Below are positions 40,788 to 49,543 of a stretch of DNA of 64,000 nt, piece after piece. The notes under the pieces are model-generated. The model did not search any database. It saw only the letters and a list, made by a program, of their open reading frames with translations, and was not told the origin of the DNA. Positions within the stretch are counted from its first letter, which is position 1. Each line of letters opens with the position of its first letter. The stretch covers positions 9,374-73,373 of the forward strand of contig CAVIIW010000008.1 in NCBI GenBank assembly GCA_963643255.1, given 5' to 3'. Both the position numbers and the translations under genes were made by a program. Source of the stretch: Methanarcanum sp963643255. Lineage in GTDB: Archaea > Thermoplasmatota > Thermoplasmata > Methanomassiliicoccales > Methanomethylophilaceae.

Positions 40788-41540
40788 TCATAACCTCGGG
40801 TTATGATACCTTCTCCTCCCTTTGGTGAGATGTCCGAATTCGATTGCTTTCGAAGGACACCTGTTGATGCAGGAACAGCAGCGGAGACACCTCTTTTCCG
40901 TCCATACGGGAACTCCTTCGGACATTTCTATAATACCCGGAGGGCAGAGATTTACGCACTTTCCGCACCCTGTGCAGCTGCCGTTTACGTGGAATCCTCT
41001 TGTTTTTCTGCCGTAAACGTGTAAAGGCCTTCCGATATGTCCGAAAATACTCTTGAAGATACTGTGTTTTGAAAGATTGTCTTCTTTCTTTCCGTTTTTG
41101 ATTTCATTACAGATCTTTTCCATTTTTACATCGGCTTCGTCTAAAATCTTCTGCGCATCGTCTTCCGTCGGAGGTTCGAAAAGAAGAACATAATTCTCAG
41201 GCATTCTGATTTCATAACGGCTTCCTGTTTCGAATCCTTTCGATTCGATCTCTTTGACAAAACCGTTCATAGCATCTCCGGGGAATGTTCCGAAGTTGAT
41301 CATTACGTTAAACACAGGTTTTCTGTCAAAAGTTACATGGTCGATGAATTCCTTCACATTCAGCGGCATTCCGTAGAAGTAGACGGGAGATACGATGTAA
41401 ACTTCCTCGTTTTCCTTCAGATTGTAACCGCATTTTCCTCTCAGCTCCGCTGCGATATCATACATTTCGTAACCTGTCGCTTCCGCAAGTTTACGTGCGA
41501 GATATTCCGAATTACCGGTGGCCGAGAAGTAGAAAATCAT
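40788..41540 (-). CDS. EFR1-type flavodoxin-ferredoxin protein (first of two)
   Basis: A 250-residue fusion of a flavodoxin-like domain (IFYFSATGNSEYLARKLAEATG at the start, the FMN-phosphate loop SATGNS) and two C-terminal 4Fe-4S clusters: CTGCGKCVNLCPP (near 189-201) and CLRCCSCINRCPSKAIEFG (near 217-235). The EFR1 family carries electrons between FMN and ferredoxin-type clusters; its partners are not known. A paralogue is at 48692. It lies 4 bases from the cysteine desulfurase stop. Confidence 0.9.
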   Translation of the reverse strand: MIFYFSATGNSEYLARKLAEATGYEMYDIAAELRGKCGYNLKENEEVYIVSPVYFYGMPLNVKEFIDHVTFDRKPVFNVMINFGTFPGDAMNGFVKEIESKGFETGSRYEIRMPENYVLLFEPPTEDDAQKILDEADVKMEKICNEIKNGKKEDNLSKHSIFKSIFGHIGRPLHVYGRKTRGFHVNGSCTGCGKCVNLCPPGIIEMSEGVPVWTEKRCLRCCSCINRCPSKAIEFGHLTKGRRRYHNPRL

Positions 41541-41544
41541 ATGA

Positions 41545-42678
41545 TCACAATTCCGTCATGACTTCTTTGAGATACTGCACATCGTCTTCGGTGTTGTATC
41601 TTGACAGTGAAATTCTCAGTGCGGAAAGACATTCCGCAGGAGACAATCCCAATGCGGATAACACATACGACGGTTCCGAAGAACCTGCGGAACATGCGGA
41701 TGCCGCAGAGACTGCAATACCTTTCTTACTGAGTTTGATAACAGTGTCCGTTCCTTTTTCGATGTCATCGAATCTGAAGTGGGCGTTGTTGCATAATCTC
41801 CTTGCACCTGTCGGACCGTTGAGATGTGCGCCTTTGATTGAAAGAGTGTTGTCAATGATTTCGTCTCTGAGTTTGGTCATCATTTTGATGTCTTCATCCA
41901 TTGTAATCATTGCCAATTCCGCAGCCTTTCCCAATCCGACTATTCCGGGGACGTTTTCTGTTGAAGATCTCAACCCTCTTTCCTGTCCTCCGCCGAATCC
42001 TATCGGATGTACGGGAATTCCTGTTTTAATGTAAACCGCTCCGATTCCTTTCGGTGCGTGTACTTTATGTCCCGACAGAGATAACAGATCGATACCGTCT
42101 TTTTTGGTGTCTATTTTCATTTTTGTGTATCCCTGCACCGCATCCGTATGGAAATATGCGCCGTGTTCGTGGGAAACTTTCGCCAATTCTCCGATATCCT
42201 GAATGGTACCGACGACATTGTTTGCAGCCATGACGGATACCAAACGTACGTCGTCTCCCATTGCATCATCCAAAACGGAAGGATCGAGGTATCCTTCCCT
42301 ATCGACTTTGAGAACAGTCAGTTCATATCCTCTTGATTCCAACTCATGACATGCTTCGAGAACGGCTTCGTGTTCGATTACTGTGGTAACGATTCTCTTT
42401 CTCTTTTCATCTCCGGGAGCGGTCATCACACCCATCAGTGCAAGATTATCCGATTCCGTTCCTCCCGATGTAAACGTAATTTCCGAAGGAAGACATCCCA
42501 GTGAATCGGCTACCCTTTTTCTTGCGATACGCAGTCCTTTGGCTGCCGCATCGCCCATGAAATGAATGCTGCTGGGGTTGCCGTATTCCTCTGTGAGGAA
42601 GGGCATCATCTCTCCGAGGACCTCCGGAGCGATCCTCGTAGTCGCACTGTTGTCCAGGTAGACTCTTTTGGAGGTCAT
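41545..42678 (-). CDS. Cysteine desulfurase (NifS/IscS type)
   Basis: Cysteine desulfurases remove sulfur from cysteine for iron-sulfur clusters and tRNA thiolation. The protein has MTSKRVYLDNSATTRIAPEV at the start, the PLP Lys in SGHKVHAPKGIGAVYI, and the catalytic loop SAASACSAGSSEPS with the reactive Cys. ATG at 42678 (377 residues) has GGGAGG 2 bases upstream; the longer frame to 42717 is not needed. No IscU scaffold gene is adjacent. Confidence 0.93.
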   Translation of the reverse strand: MTSKRVYLDNSATTRIAPEVLGEMMPFLTEEYGNPSSIHFMGDAAAKGLRIARKRVADSLGCLPSEITFTSGGTESDNLALMGVMTAPGDEKRKRIVTTVIEHEAVLEACHELESRGYELTVLKVDREGYLDPSVLDDAMGDDVRLVSVMAANNVVGTIQDIGELAKVSHEHGAYFHTDAVQGYTKMKIDTKKDGIDLLSLSGHKVHAPKGIGAVYIKTGIPVHPIGFGGGQERGLRSSTENVPGIVGLGKAAELAMITMDEDIKMMTKLRDEIIDNTLSIKGAHLNGPTGARRLCNNAHFRFDDIEKGTDTVIKLSKKGIAVSAASACSAGSSEPSYVLSALGLSPAECLSALRISLSRYNTEDDVQYLKEVMTEL

Positions 42679-42882
42679 ATCCTCCCGATACAACTGGTAT
42701 AAGATAAAGAATGTCATTTAGGTAAAAACGATATTCGCTGTATTTCTACGCATTTCGAAGTTTGGATGTGTGGCTATGTGAAATTTCTACGAAACTACTT
42801 ATACTCTCAGATTATCCAAGCCCTCATTAGTCGGACCTCTCCGTGTACGGATGTCCTAGAAACAATCGAAGGTGAAATCCAA

Positions 42883-45204
42883 ATGAGCAATGATGGACCT
42901 ACACTCATCAAGATGCCCCGCATCCAGAAGGAACTTGCCCAATGTCAGATGTGCGGTTACTGCATAGACGTTTGCGAAGCGCACAGACAGACCCCCTGGG
43001 AGTCGGTCACTGCGAGAGGTAAAATCTACTACCTCAACCAGCTCGACAAAGCAGGCGCGGGAAAGATGGACAAACTCCTCGGAAGGAAGGTCACACTCAG
43101 CCCCGAGTTCGTAGATGCAATGTACAAATGTACAGGCTGCGGAAACTGCGAAGAAATCTGTCACGCAAAGATCGAACTCGTTGCACTGTGGGAAAAGATC
43201 AGGACATGGATGGCAAGGTACGGTGTCGCACCCCTGCCCGTCCACAAAAAACTCGAAGCAAGCATCGCAAAGAACGGAAACCCGTACGGCGAACCCAAAT
43301 CCAAGAGGGATGCATGGTGGCCCGAGGAAGTCAAGAGAGTTACACCTCCGGACGCGGTCTTCTTCGCAGGATGTACCGGTTCATACAGGATGCAGCAGAT
43401 CCCCAAGGCGGCTGTCAAGGTCCTTGACAGAGCAGGCGTTAAGCTGAACTGCCTCGGTGAAAGCGAAATCTGCTGTACATCTCCTCTTCTCAGGACAGGT
43501 CTCGACCTCCAGACACTGGAAGCCGCAAAAGAGACTGTCACCAAAGCCGACGGAATCGGTGCGAAAGATATGGTCATGTCATGCTCCGGATGTTACAAGA
43601 CGGTTTCAAGCAACTTCGTCGAGTACTACGGTAAACCCGGACAGAACGTCTACCACATCACACAGTACGTAGACAAGCTCATTTCAACAAGGAAGCTCGC
43701 ACTTCCCAACGAATTCAAAGCAAAGGTCACATACCACGACCCCTGCCACCTCGGAAGGCACTCGAAAGTCTTCGAGGAACCCCGTAACATCCTGAAGAAG
43801 ATCAAAGGAATCGACTTCGTCGAGATGGAAAGGAACAGAGAGAACTCCAGGTGCTGCGGTGCCGGAGGAGGATACAAGTCCGCATTCAATGATTTCGCAG
43901 TAAACATCGCTGCAGAGAGGATCAGAGATGCAGAGGCAGTCGGAGCGGAAATTATCGCAACAGCATGTCCGTTCTGTGTTCTCAACCTCAGGGCAGGAGC
44001 AAAGAAGATCGGATCCAAAGTCAAGGTAATGGATATTACCGAAATCCTTGTGCAGGTCACAGATCCCGAAGGTCCCAAGGAAATCTACCCCTGCGGTGCA
44101 CCCCCTGCGCCTGTAGAGGCACCTAAGGAAGAAGTTAAAGCCGAGGGCCCCAAGGAGGGAGCCCCCGCCCCTTTAGCTGAATCTGAGGCACCGAAAGCAG
44201 CAGCTGCGGTTCCTCAGGAAGCACCTAAGGAAGAAGTCAAAGCCGAAGCTCCCAAAGAGGAACCCAAGGCAGAAGAAGCACCGAAAGCGGAAGAGCCGAA
44301 GACCGAAGAGGTCAAAGCAGAAGAACCCAAAGCTGAAGAAGCTCCCAAAGAGGAGATAAAAGCAGAGGAAACACCCGCTGAGGAAGCGAAAGCCGAAGAA
44401 GCAGCGGCAGAGCCTGCAGCAGAGGAAACTCCTGCAGAAGAAGCAGTTGCCGAAGAACCCAAGACAGAAGAGCCTGTTGCCGAAACAGCAGAGGAAGCAC
44501 CTGTCGCAGAAGAAGCGACAGAACCTGTTGCCGAGGAAGCACCTGCAGAGGAAGTCAAAGCGGAAGAATCCGTCGAGGAAACTCCTACCGAAGAGCCTGT
44601 CGCAGAAGAGGCGGCAGAACCTGTTGCCGAGGAAGCACCTGCAGAAGAAGCAGTTGCCGAAGAACCCAAGGCAGAAGAGCCTGTTGCTGAAGTAGCGGAA
44701 GAAGTTCCCGCCGAAGAGCCTGCAGCCGAAGAAGTCGCAGAAGAGATTCCCGAAGAATCCGTCGAGGAAGATGTTGCAGACGTACCCGCAGATGATGTAT
44801 CTGCCGAGGGAGTCGTTGCAGCAGGTGCGGTCGCAGCAGTTGCCACAGCCGCGGCCATCGGTGACGACGATGAGGAATATGATGAAGAATTCGCCCGCGA
44901 ATACGAAATCAAACCCGAAGGAGTCATCAGAAGAGCTGCCTGGAACAAAGGTCTCAGATGCAGAAGAAACTACGGTGAGGAAAACATCCCCTTCGCATTC
45001 GTCAAGAGCAAGGTCGCAGTCGGTGTCGGCGATGAAAAGATCGGCGATGAATCGAAAGCAAAACTCGAGGCAGCCGGATGGATCGTTCTCTGGTTCGACG
45101 AGGCTGACATCACGGACGGAGCTGAGCAGGCAACTGTTATCAAGAGCGCCGTGAAAGAGAACCTTCGTGCCATGAAGAAAAAGAAGGCAAAGAAGAAGAA
45201 ATGA
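42883..45204 (+). CDS. hdrD: Heterodisulfide reductase subunit D with long linker and Vsr-like domain
   Basis: HdrD reduces the CoM-S-S-CoB heterodisulfide at the end of methanogenesis. Residues 1-405 are a complete HdrD: two ferredoxin clusters (CQMCGYCIDVC, near 21-31; CTGCGNCEEIC, near 82-92), then two CCG domains (CCTSP, CSGCYKT; DPCHLGR, SRCCGAGGG, CPFC near 286-365) for the unusual 4Fe-4S site. Residues about 406-670 are an Ala/Glu/Pro/Lys/Val-rich low-complexity linker, and 676-765 form an extra folded domain resembling Vsr/DUF559 nucleases without their catalytic Asp (PFAFV where PDFV is expected). The start at ATG 42883 has GGTGA 7 bases upstream. A TATA-like CTTATACTC near 42797 suggests a leader of about 60 bases. 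Confidence 0.9.
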   Translation: MSNDGPTLIKMPRIQKELAQCQMCGYCIDVCEAHRQTPWESVTARGKIYYLNQLDKAGAGKMDKLLGRKVTLSPEFVDAMYKCTGCGNCEEICHAKIELVALWEKIRTWMARYGVAPLPVHKKLEASIAKNGNPYGEPKSKRDAWWPEEVKRVTPPDAVFFAGCTGSYRMQQIPKAAVKVLDRAGVKLNCLGESEICCTSPLLRTGLDLQTLEAAKETVTKADGIGAKDMVMSCSGCYKTVSSNFVEYYGKPGQNVYHITQYVDKLISTRKLALPNEFKAKVTYHDPCHLGRHSKVFEEPRNILKKIKGIDFVEMERNRENSRCCGAGGGYKSAFNDFAVNIAAERIRDAEAVGAEIIATACPFCVLNLRAGAKKIGSKVKVMDITEILVQVTDPEGPKEIYPCGAPPAPVEAPKEEVKAEGPKEGAPAPLAESEAPKAAAAVPQEAPKEEVKAEAPKEEPKAEEAPKAEEPKTEEVKAEEPKAEEAPKEEIKAEETPAEEAKAEEAAAEPAAEETPAEEAVAEEPKTEEPVAETAEEAPVAEEATEPVAEEAPAEEVKAEESVEETPTEEPVAEEAAEPVAEEAPAEEAVAEEPKAEEPVAEVAEEVPAEEPAAEEVAEEIPEESVEEDVADVPADDVSAEGVVAAGAVAAVATAAAIGDDDEEYDEEFAREYEIKPEGVIRRAAWNKGLRCRRNYGEENIPFAFVKSKVAVGVGDEKIGDESKAKLEAAGWIVLWFDEADITDGAEQATVIKSAVKENLRAMKKKKAKKKK

Positions 45205-45212
45205 AACCTATG

Positions 45213-45232
45213 ACCGGGCCTTCAGGCCCGGT
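45213..45232 (+). terminator. hdrD terminator hairpin
   Basis: A perfect 8-bp stem (ACCGGGCC/GGCCCGGT) with a TTCA loop 9 bases after the hdrD stop, followed within 12 bases by a run of seven T residues. The Lhr helicase starts 18 bases further on. Confidence 0.75.
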
Positions 45233-45249
45233 CCATTCTGTTTTTTTAT

Positions 45250-47988
45250 ATGCCGTTCGAAGTTCTTTCTCCAGCCATAGTAGAAGTTCTTCGGCAGCAC
45301 GGTATAACCGAGCCTACCGAACCTCAGAAAGATGCCATCCCCAGGATCTCAAGAGGAGAAAATATCCTGCTTGTAGCACCGACAGGTATCGGTAAAACCG
45401 AAGCCGCAATACTGCCTATTCTCAACTCCATCTACAATGACGGAAAGAAAGGCGGAATCAGATGTATTTATGTCACACCCCTCAGAGCGTTAAACCGCGA
45501 TATGCTGAAGAGGATGGAAGATTACGGCGAAGCTTTGGATATTTCCGTAGGAGTAAGACACGGAGATACACCCGCCGCCGAACGTAACAGACAGTCATTA
45601 CACCCGCCGGAAATTCTGATTACGACTCCTGAAACACTTCAGGTACTTTTCACAGGAAAAAGACTGATTGAACACCTGAAGCACGTAGAATGGTTCGTTG
45701 TCGATGAGATTCATGAATTAGCAACAACCGAAAGAGGCGCTCAGATGAGTGTCGCCATGGAAAGACTGACCGCTTTGGCGGGAGAATATCAGAGAATCGG
45801 ACTGTCTGCAACAGTGGGAGACGTAAACGAAGTGGCGGGATTCCTCTCCGGAGTGGGAAGGAAAGTAACAATCTGCAAGCACGATACGTTCAGAAGTTAT
45901 GAGATTGACGTAGAATGCCCTCAGGCCTGCGAAGATTCCGTTCTTTTGGATAAGTTACAGTGCGATCCCGATATGCTTGCGGTGATGATAAGAGCAAGAG
46001 AACTCGTGGAAAAAGGAAGATCCACGTTGTTTTTCGTGAACACAAGAGAAACAGCCGAATGGATGGCTGCGAGATACCATCTTTGGGATCAGGATTTATC
46101 AATCGATGTCCACCACGGTTCTTTATCGAAAGAGAACAGGACGGACATGGAAGACAGATTCAAGAGAGGAGAGGTCAAAGCGTTGATCTGTACGTCTTCT
46201 CTGGAACTGGGAATCGATGTCGGAAGTACCGATTTGGTGATACAGTACAACTCACCGAGACAGATTTCAAGGATGATTCAGCGTGCGGGACGTGCGGGAC
46301 ACCGTGTAGGCGGACTGATACGTGCGAAGATTATCGCAACATCTCCCGACGAAGTCTCGGAAGCATTGGTTGTTGCGAGAAAAACCGATGCGAAAGAACT
46401 TGAAATCAAGAAAGGGAGGCCGTGTCCTCTCACTGTTGTCGCCAATCAGCTTATAGCGATGACAATGAGCGGTCGTGTAACACGCGAAACTGCTTTTTCA
46501 ATGTTCAGAAAATCCTATGTTTTCAAAGATCTCGAAAGAAAAGACATGGATGCCGTTCTCGAACAGCTGAAATCAATCAAGATGATATTCGAGGACGATG
46601 ACGGATTCAAACGTTCCAAGAAAGGAATGAACTACTTCTACAGCAACATCTCGATGATTCCCGATGAAAGAAACTACATGATAAGAGACATCGGAACAAG
46701 AGCGGTTATCGGTACTTTGGATGAGAGTTTTGTTGCTACTTTTGCCGAACCCTATGCGATGTTCATCGCGAAAGGAAGGACATGGCGTATAGTTGAGATG
46801 AGAGAAGAAGAAATTCTTGTCGAAGAAACAGGAGAAATCGGTTCGGTTCCTTCATGGGCAGGTTCTGACATTCCCGTTCCGTTCGAAGTCGCTATGGAAG
46901 TCGGAAGACTGAGAAGATTGAGAAATCTCGACGATTATCCCGGAGATGAGGGGGCAAAACAGCGCGTACGTAATTTCCTCGATGAACAGAAAGGCCATAT
47001 TGTTCCCACCGACAAAACAGTAACAATAGAAATCGGAGACCGCCTTGCAATCGTGAACGCATGTTTCGGTACACGTGTGAACGAAACTTTGGGAAAAATC
47101 TACGCAGCACTGCTTACGGCACGTCTCGGAGAGAGTGTGGGGGTATCCGCGGATCCGTACCGCATTATGATTGAACTTCCGAGAAACATTGACAAAAAGA
47201 TTCTCATGAGTTCCGTCACATCCGTGAAGCCCGGAACCGTTGAAGGATTAATCAGACTCACAATAAACAACTCCACATTCCTGAAATGGAGATTCGTCTA
47301 CGTTGCGAAGAAATTCGGAATTATAGAAAAAGACGCAGACCACCGTTTCATGAACTTCGGAAGACTTTTCGATATGCACAAAGACACCCCTGCATACACC
47401 GAAGCGCTGAATAAAGTGCTGTGGGAGGATTTGGATATCGAGAATACCGAAAAGGTTGTGTCGATGATAGCCGACGGAAGGATTTCCGTTGAACTTACAA
47501 CTATTTCTCCGATCGGAATGGAAGGAATAACAAGATCCAAGGAACTTATGCAGCCGTTACGTGCAGATCATTCGATTCTCATGGCGCTGAAGAAGAGACT
47601 CGAAGGCGAACTCATGTTCGCTTCATGTCTCAGATGCAGAACTCAGTGGAGAGTGAGAGTCGCAGACGCTCCGAAACGTTTCATCTGTCCGAAGTGCGGC
47701 GGAAACATGGTTGCCGTTCTGAAAGAATACGACAGAGATAAGATCAAGCTCTTCGCGAAAGAGGAACTTACAGACGAAGAGAAGAAAGAAACCGCGCGTG
47801 TTGTCAGGATTGCCAACTTAGTCAATGAAAACGGCAGGAAAGCCTGTATGGCATTGGCGGGAAGGGGAATAGGTCCGGATTCCGCATCGAGGATCTTACG
47901 CACAATGCACATCGACGAAGACGATTTCTTAAGAGACATCCTCGGAGCCGAAGTTCTGTATGCGAAAAACAAGAGATTCTGGGACTGA
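45250..47988 (+). CDS. Lhr-type DEAD/DEAH helicase
   Basis: A 912-residue archaeal Lhr-type (large helicase-related) superfamily 2 helicase. Visible motifs include PTGIGKTEAA (Walker A, near 43-52), TPLRALN (Ia), VVDEIHELA (Walker B/DEIH, near 154-162), GLSATVGD (III), TSSLELGIDVGSTD (V), and QMIQRAGRAGHR (VI). The C-terminus carries a zinc-ribbon-like CLRCRTQW...CPKCGGN. Lhr proteins act in DNA repair and replication restart. It is preceded by a T-run terminator, so it is probably an independent transcript. It ends one base before the convergent rlmE gene. Confidence 0.92.
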   Translation: MPFEVLSPAIVEVLRQHGITEPTEPQKDAIPRISRGENILLVAPTGIGKTEAAILPILNSIYNDGKKGGIRCIYVTPLRALNRDMLKRMEDYGEALDISVGVRHGDTPAAERNRQSLHPPEILITTPETLQVLFTGKRLIEHLKHVEWFVVDEIHELATTERGAQMSVAMERLTALAGEYQRIGLSATVGDVNEVAGFLSGVGRKVTICKHDTFRSYEIDVECPQACEDSVLLDKLQCDPDMLAVMIRARELVEKGRSTLFFVNTRETAEWMAARYHLWDQDLSIDVHHGSLSKENRTDMEDRFKRGEVKALICTSSLELGIDVGSTDLVIQYNSPRQISRMIQRAGRAGHRVGGLIRAKIIATSPDEVSEALVVARKTDAKELEIKKGRPCPLTVVANQLIAMTMSGRVTRETAFSMFRKSYVFKDLERKDMDAVLEQLKSIKMIFEDDDGFKRSKKGMNYFYSNISMIPDERNYMIRDIGTRAVIGTLDESFVATFAEPYAMFIAKGRTWRIVEMREEEILVEETGEIGSVPSWAGSDIPVPFEVAMEVGRLRRLRNLDDYPGDEGAKQRVRNFLDEQKGHIVPTDKTVTIEIGDRLAIVNACFGTRVNETLGKIYAALLTARLGESVGVSADPYRIMIELPRNIDKKILMSSVTSVKPGTVEGLIRLTINNSTFLKWRFVYVAKKFGIIEKDADHRFMNFGRLFDMHKDTPAYTEALNKVLWEDLDIENTEKVVSMIADGRISVELTTISPIGMEGITRSKELMQPLRADHSILMALKKRLEGELMFASCLRCRTQWRVRVADAPKRFICPKCGGNMVAVLKEYDRDKIKLFAKEELTDEEKKETARVVRIANLVNENGRKACMALAGRGIGPDSASRILRTMHIDEDDFLRDILGAEVLYAKNKRFWD

Positions 47989-48672
47989 TCAGAGAAGGTC
48001 GCCTTTCTTGGTGAATTCCTTCTTCTTCTCGGGAGCTTCGATAGGTCTCAGTTCGACAACGGTTTTTGCCAAAAATCCTCTTGATATGACGTAAACTTCC
48101 GAGGATGTGGGTCTTGACGCATCGGGAGAATGGACTTTCACGCTTCTGAAACGTTTCTCGAGTTCTTTCTTCAGTTCGGGGAACATGTCACCCATGAAGA
48201 CCTTCATGACCATCTTACCGTCTTTCTTCAGAATCCTGTCGCAGACATCGACTGCAAACATACACAGATGAATCGATCTTGCGTGATCCGTTGCGTACGC
48301 ACCGGCGATGTTCGGAGCCATATCGGAAAGAACAACGTCTGCTTTTCCTCCGAATTTTTCCAGAAGTTCCAGCATGGTTTTGTCGTCGGTGATGTCACCG
48401 ATGATTGTAGTGACTCCTTCCATAGGTTTGATAGGTCTGAGATCTACGCCGATGACTTTTCCCGTCTCACCGACACGTTCCTTGGCTACCTGCAGCCACC
48501 CTCCGGGAGCTGCACCCAAATCCACGACGGAATCCCCTTCTTTGAAAATGTTGAAACGGTCGTCTATCTGCATTATCTTGAACGATGCCCTCGAACGGTA
48601 GTCGAGCTTCTTTGCGAGCTTGTAATAATGCTCATGATGCCTCTCGTCGAGCCATCTCTCATGCAGGGACAT
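47989..48672 (-). CDS. rlmE: FtsJ/RlmE-type rRNA 2'-O-methyltransferase
   Basis: A Rossmann-fold 2'-O-methyltransferase with the SAM motif VVDLGAAPGGWLQVA near residues 48-62, the catalytic Asp in SDMAPNIAGA (Asp and Pro near 117-126) and the catalytic Lys in MKVFMGD. The Lys-Asp-Lys-Glu tetrad of RlmE-type enzymes is visible (K in KLDYRSRASFK, D, K, E in SSEVYV). It has a basic C-terminal tail (EKKKEFTKKG). In archaea these enzymes methylate rRNA or tRNA; the exact target here is unknown. Confidence 0.9.
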   Translation of the reverse strand: MSLHERWLDERHHEHYYKLAKKLDYRSRASFKIMQIDDRFNIFKEGDSVVDLGAAPGGWLQVAKERVGETGKVIGVDLRPIKPMEGVTTIIGDITDDKTMLELLEKFGGKADVVLSDMAPNIAGAYATDHARSIHLCMFAVDVCDRILKKDGKMVMKVFMGDMFPELKKELEKRFRSVKVHSPDASRPTSSEVYVISRGFLAKTVVELRPIEAPEKKKEFTKKGDLL

Positions 48673-48691
48673 GATTCCACCTTACGTACGT

Positions 48692-49462
48692 CTATGCTTT
48701 ATCGGTTTCGTCGGTATCTTCGGGATGAATGTACTGACCGTGGCCTTGTGTGCTCCTGTTGTAGTCGATTGCATTCACAGGACAGCGGTGGTAGCAGCCC
48801 AAACACATTATGCACTGCTCGGCATCCCACAGAGGTTTTCCGTCGACCATTTTTATGATTTTCAGAGGACATCTCTTCACACATAATTTGCATCCGATGC
48901 ATGCGTCGGAAACAGTGAACTTGTCCGTTTCTCTGGCTCTGTCGTATACGCGGTAGCTGAATTTGGCAAGGAATTTCGGTTTTCTGCTCTTGATGAAGTT
49001 ACCTTTGTCCTTGTTCCGGATGTGTTCGATTATCCCGTCTATCATCCTGTCGGCAATCTCGTTGGTGGCTTCCATCCTTGATTTGTCGTTATAATCCATC
49101 ACGGGGGCCCATGAATCGGGCATTTTCACACCGAATTTCGCATCGATCCTGAGTCCGCGCTGTTTCATGATGTCTTCCACCATTTCCGCAGACATTCCCG
49201 CGTTTCCGCCGTATGTGGAAACGAAATAGAAGTATGTGTCCTCGCCGATGAACATCTTCACGGATTTCAGGAAATTATCCATTATCGTGGGAATTCCGTA
49301 GAAATATGTGGGACATACAATGCCGAATCTTCCTCCGGAACGTGCCTCCACAGTCCTGTCTGTTTTCAGTTCCTCTATGGAACGGGCCCAGTCGTCGGTC
49401 GCTTCCGCGATTCTGTGTGCCACGTGTTTGGAATTGCCTGTTGCTGAGAAGTATATTATCAT
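48692..49462 (-). CDS. EFR1-type flavodoxin-ferredoxin protein (second of two)
   Basis: A 256-residue paralogue of the protein at 40788. It has the FMN loop in IIYFSATGNSKHVAHRIAEAT, and the C-terminal clusters CIGCKLCVKRCP (near 190-201) and CIMCLGCYHRCPVNAIDYN (near 219-237). ATG at 49462 (MIIYFSAT) is chosen over 49501, which adds a basic stretch over the promoter. The stop codon is TAG, one of four in the window. It runs just behind rlmE but has no close neighbour upstream. Confidence 0.9.
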   Translation of the reverse strand: MIIYFSATGNSKHVAHRIAEATDDWARSIEELKTDRTVEARSGGRFGIVCPTYFYGIPTIMDNFLKSVKMFIGEDTYFYFVSTYGGNAGMSAEMVEDIMKQRGLRIDAKFGVKMPDSWAPVMDYNDKSRMEATNEIADRMIDGIIEHIRNKDKGNFIKSRKPKFLAKFSYRVYDRARETDKFTVSDACIGCKLCVKRCPLKIIKMVDGKPLWDAEQCIMCLGCYHRCPVNAIDYNRSTQGHGQYIHPEDTDETDKA

Positions 49463-49543
49463 CGGACGGTGCCTCCTTCGGTTTGATATCATCGTCAGCA
49501 TAACCTATAAAGGCATTGGCCACATTCCTTTCACAAGGATACC

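Noticed and set aside
44214..44948. 244-residue antisense frame rich in Ser and Ala
   Set aside because: It is the reverse reading of the HdrD linker repeats; the composition keeps it open by chance.
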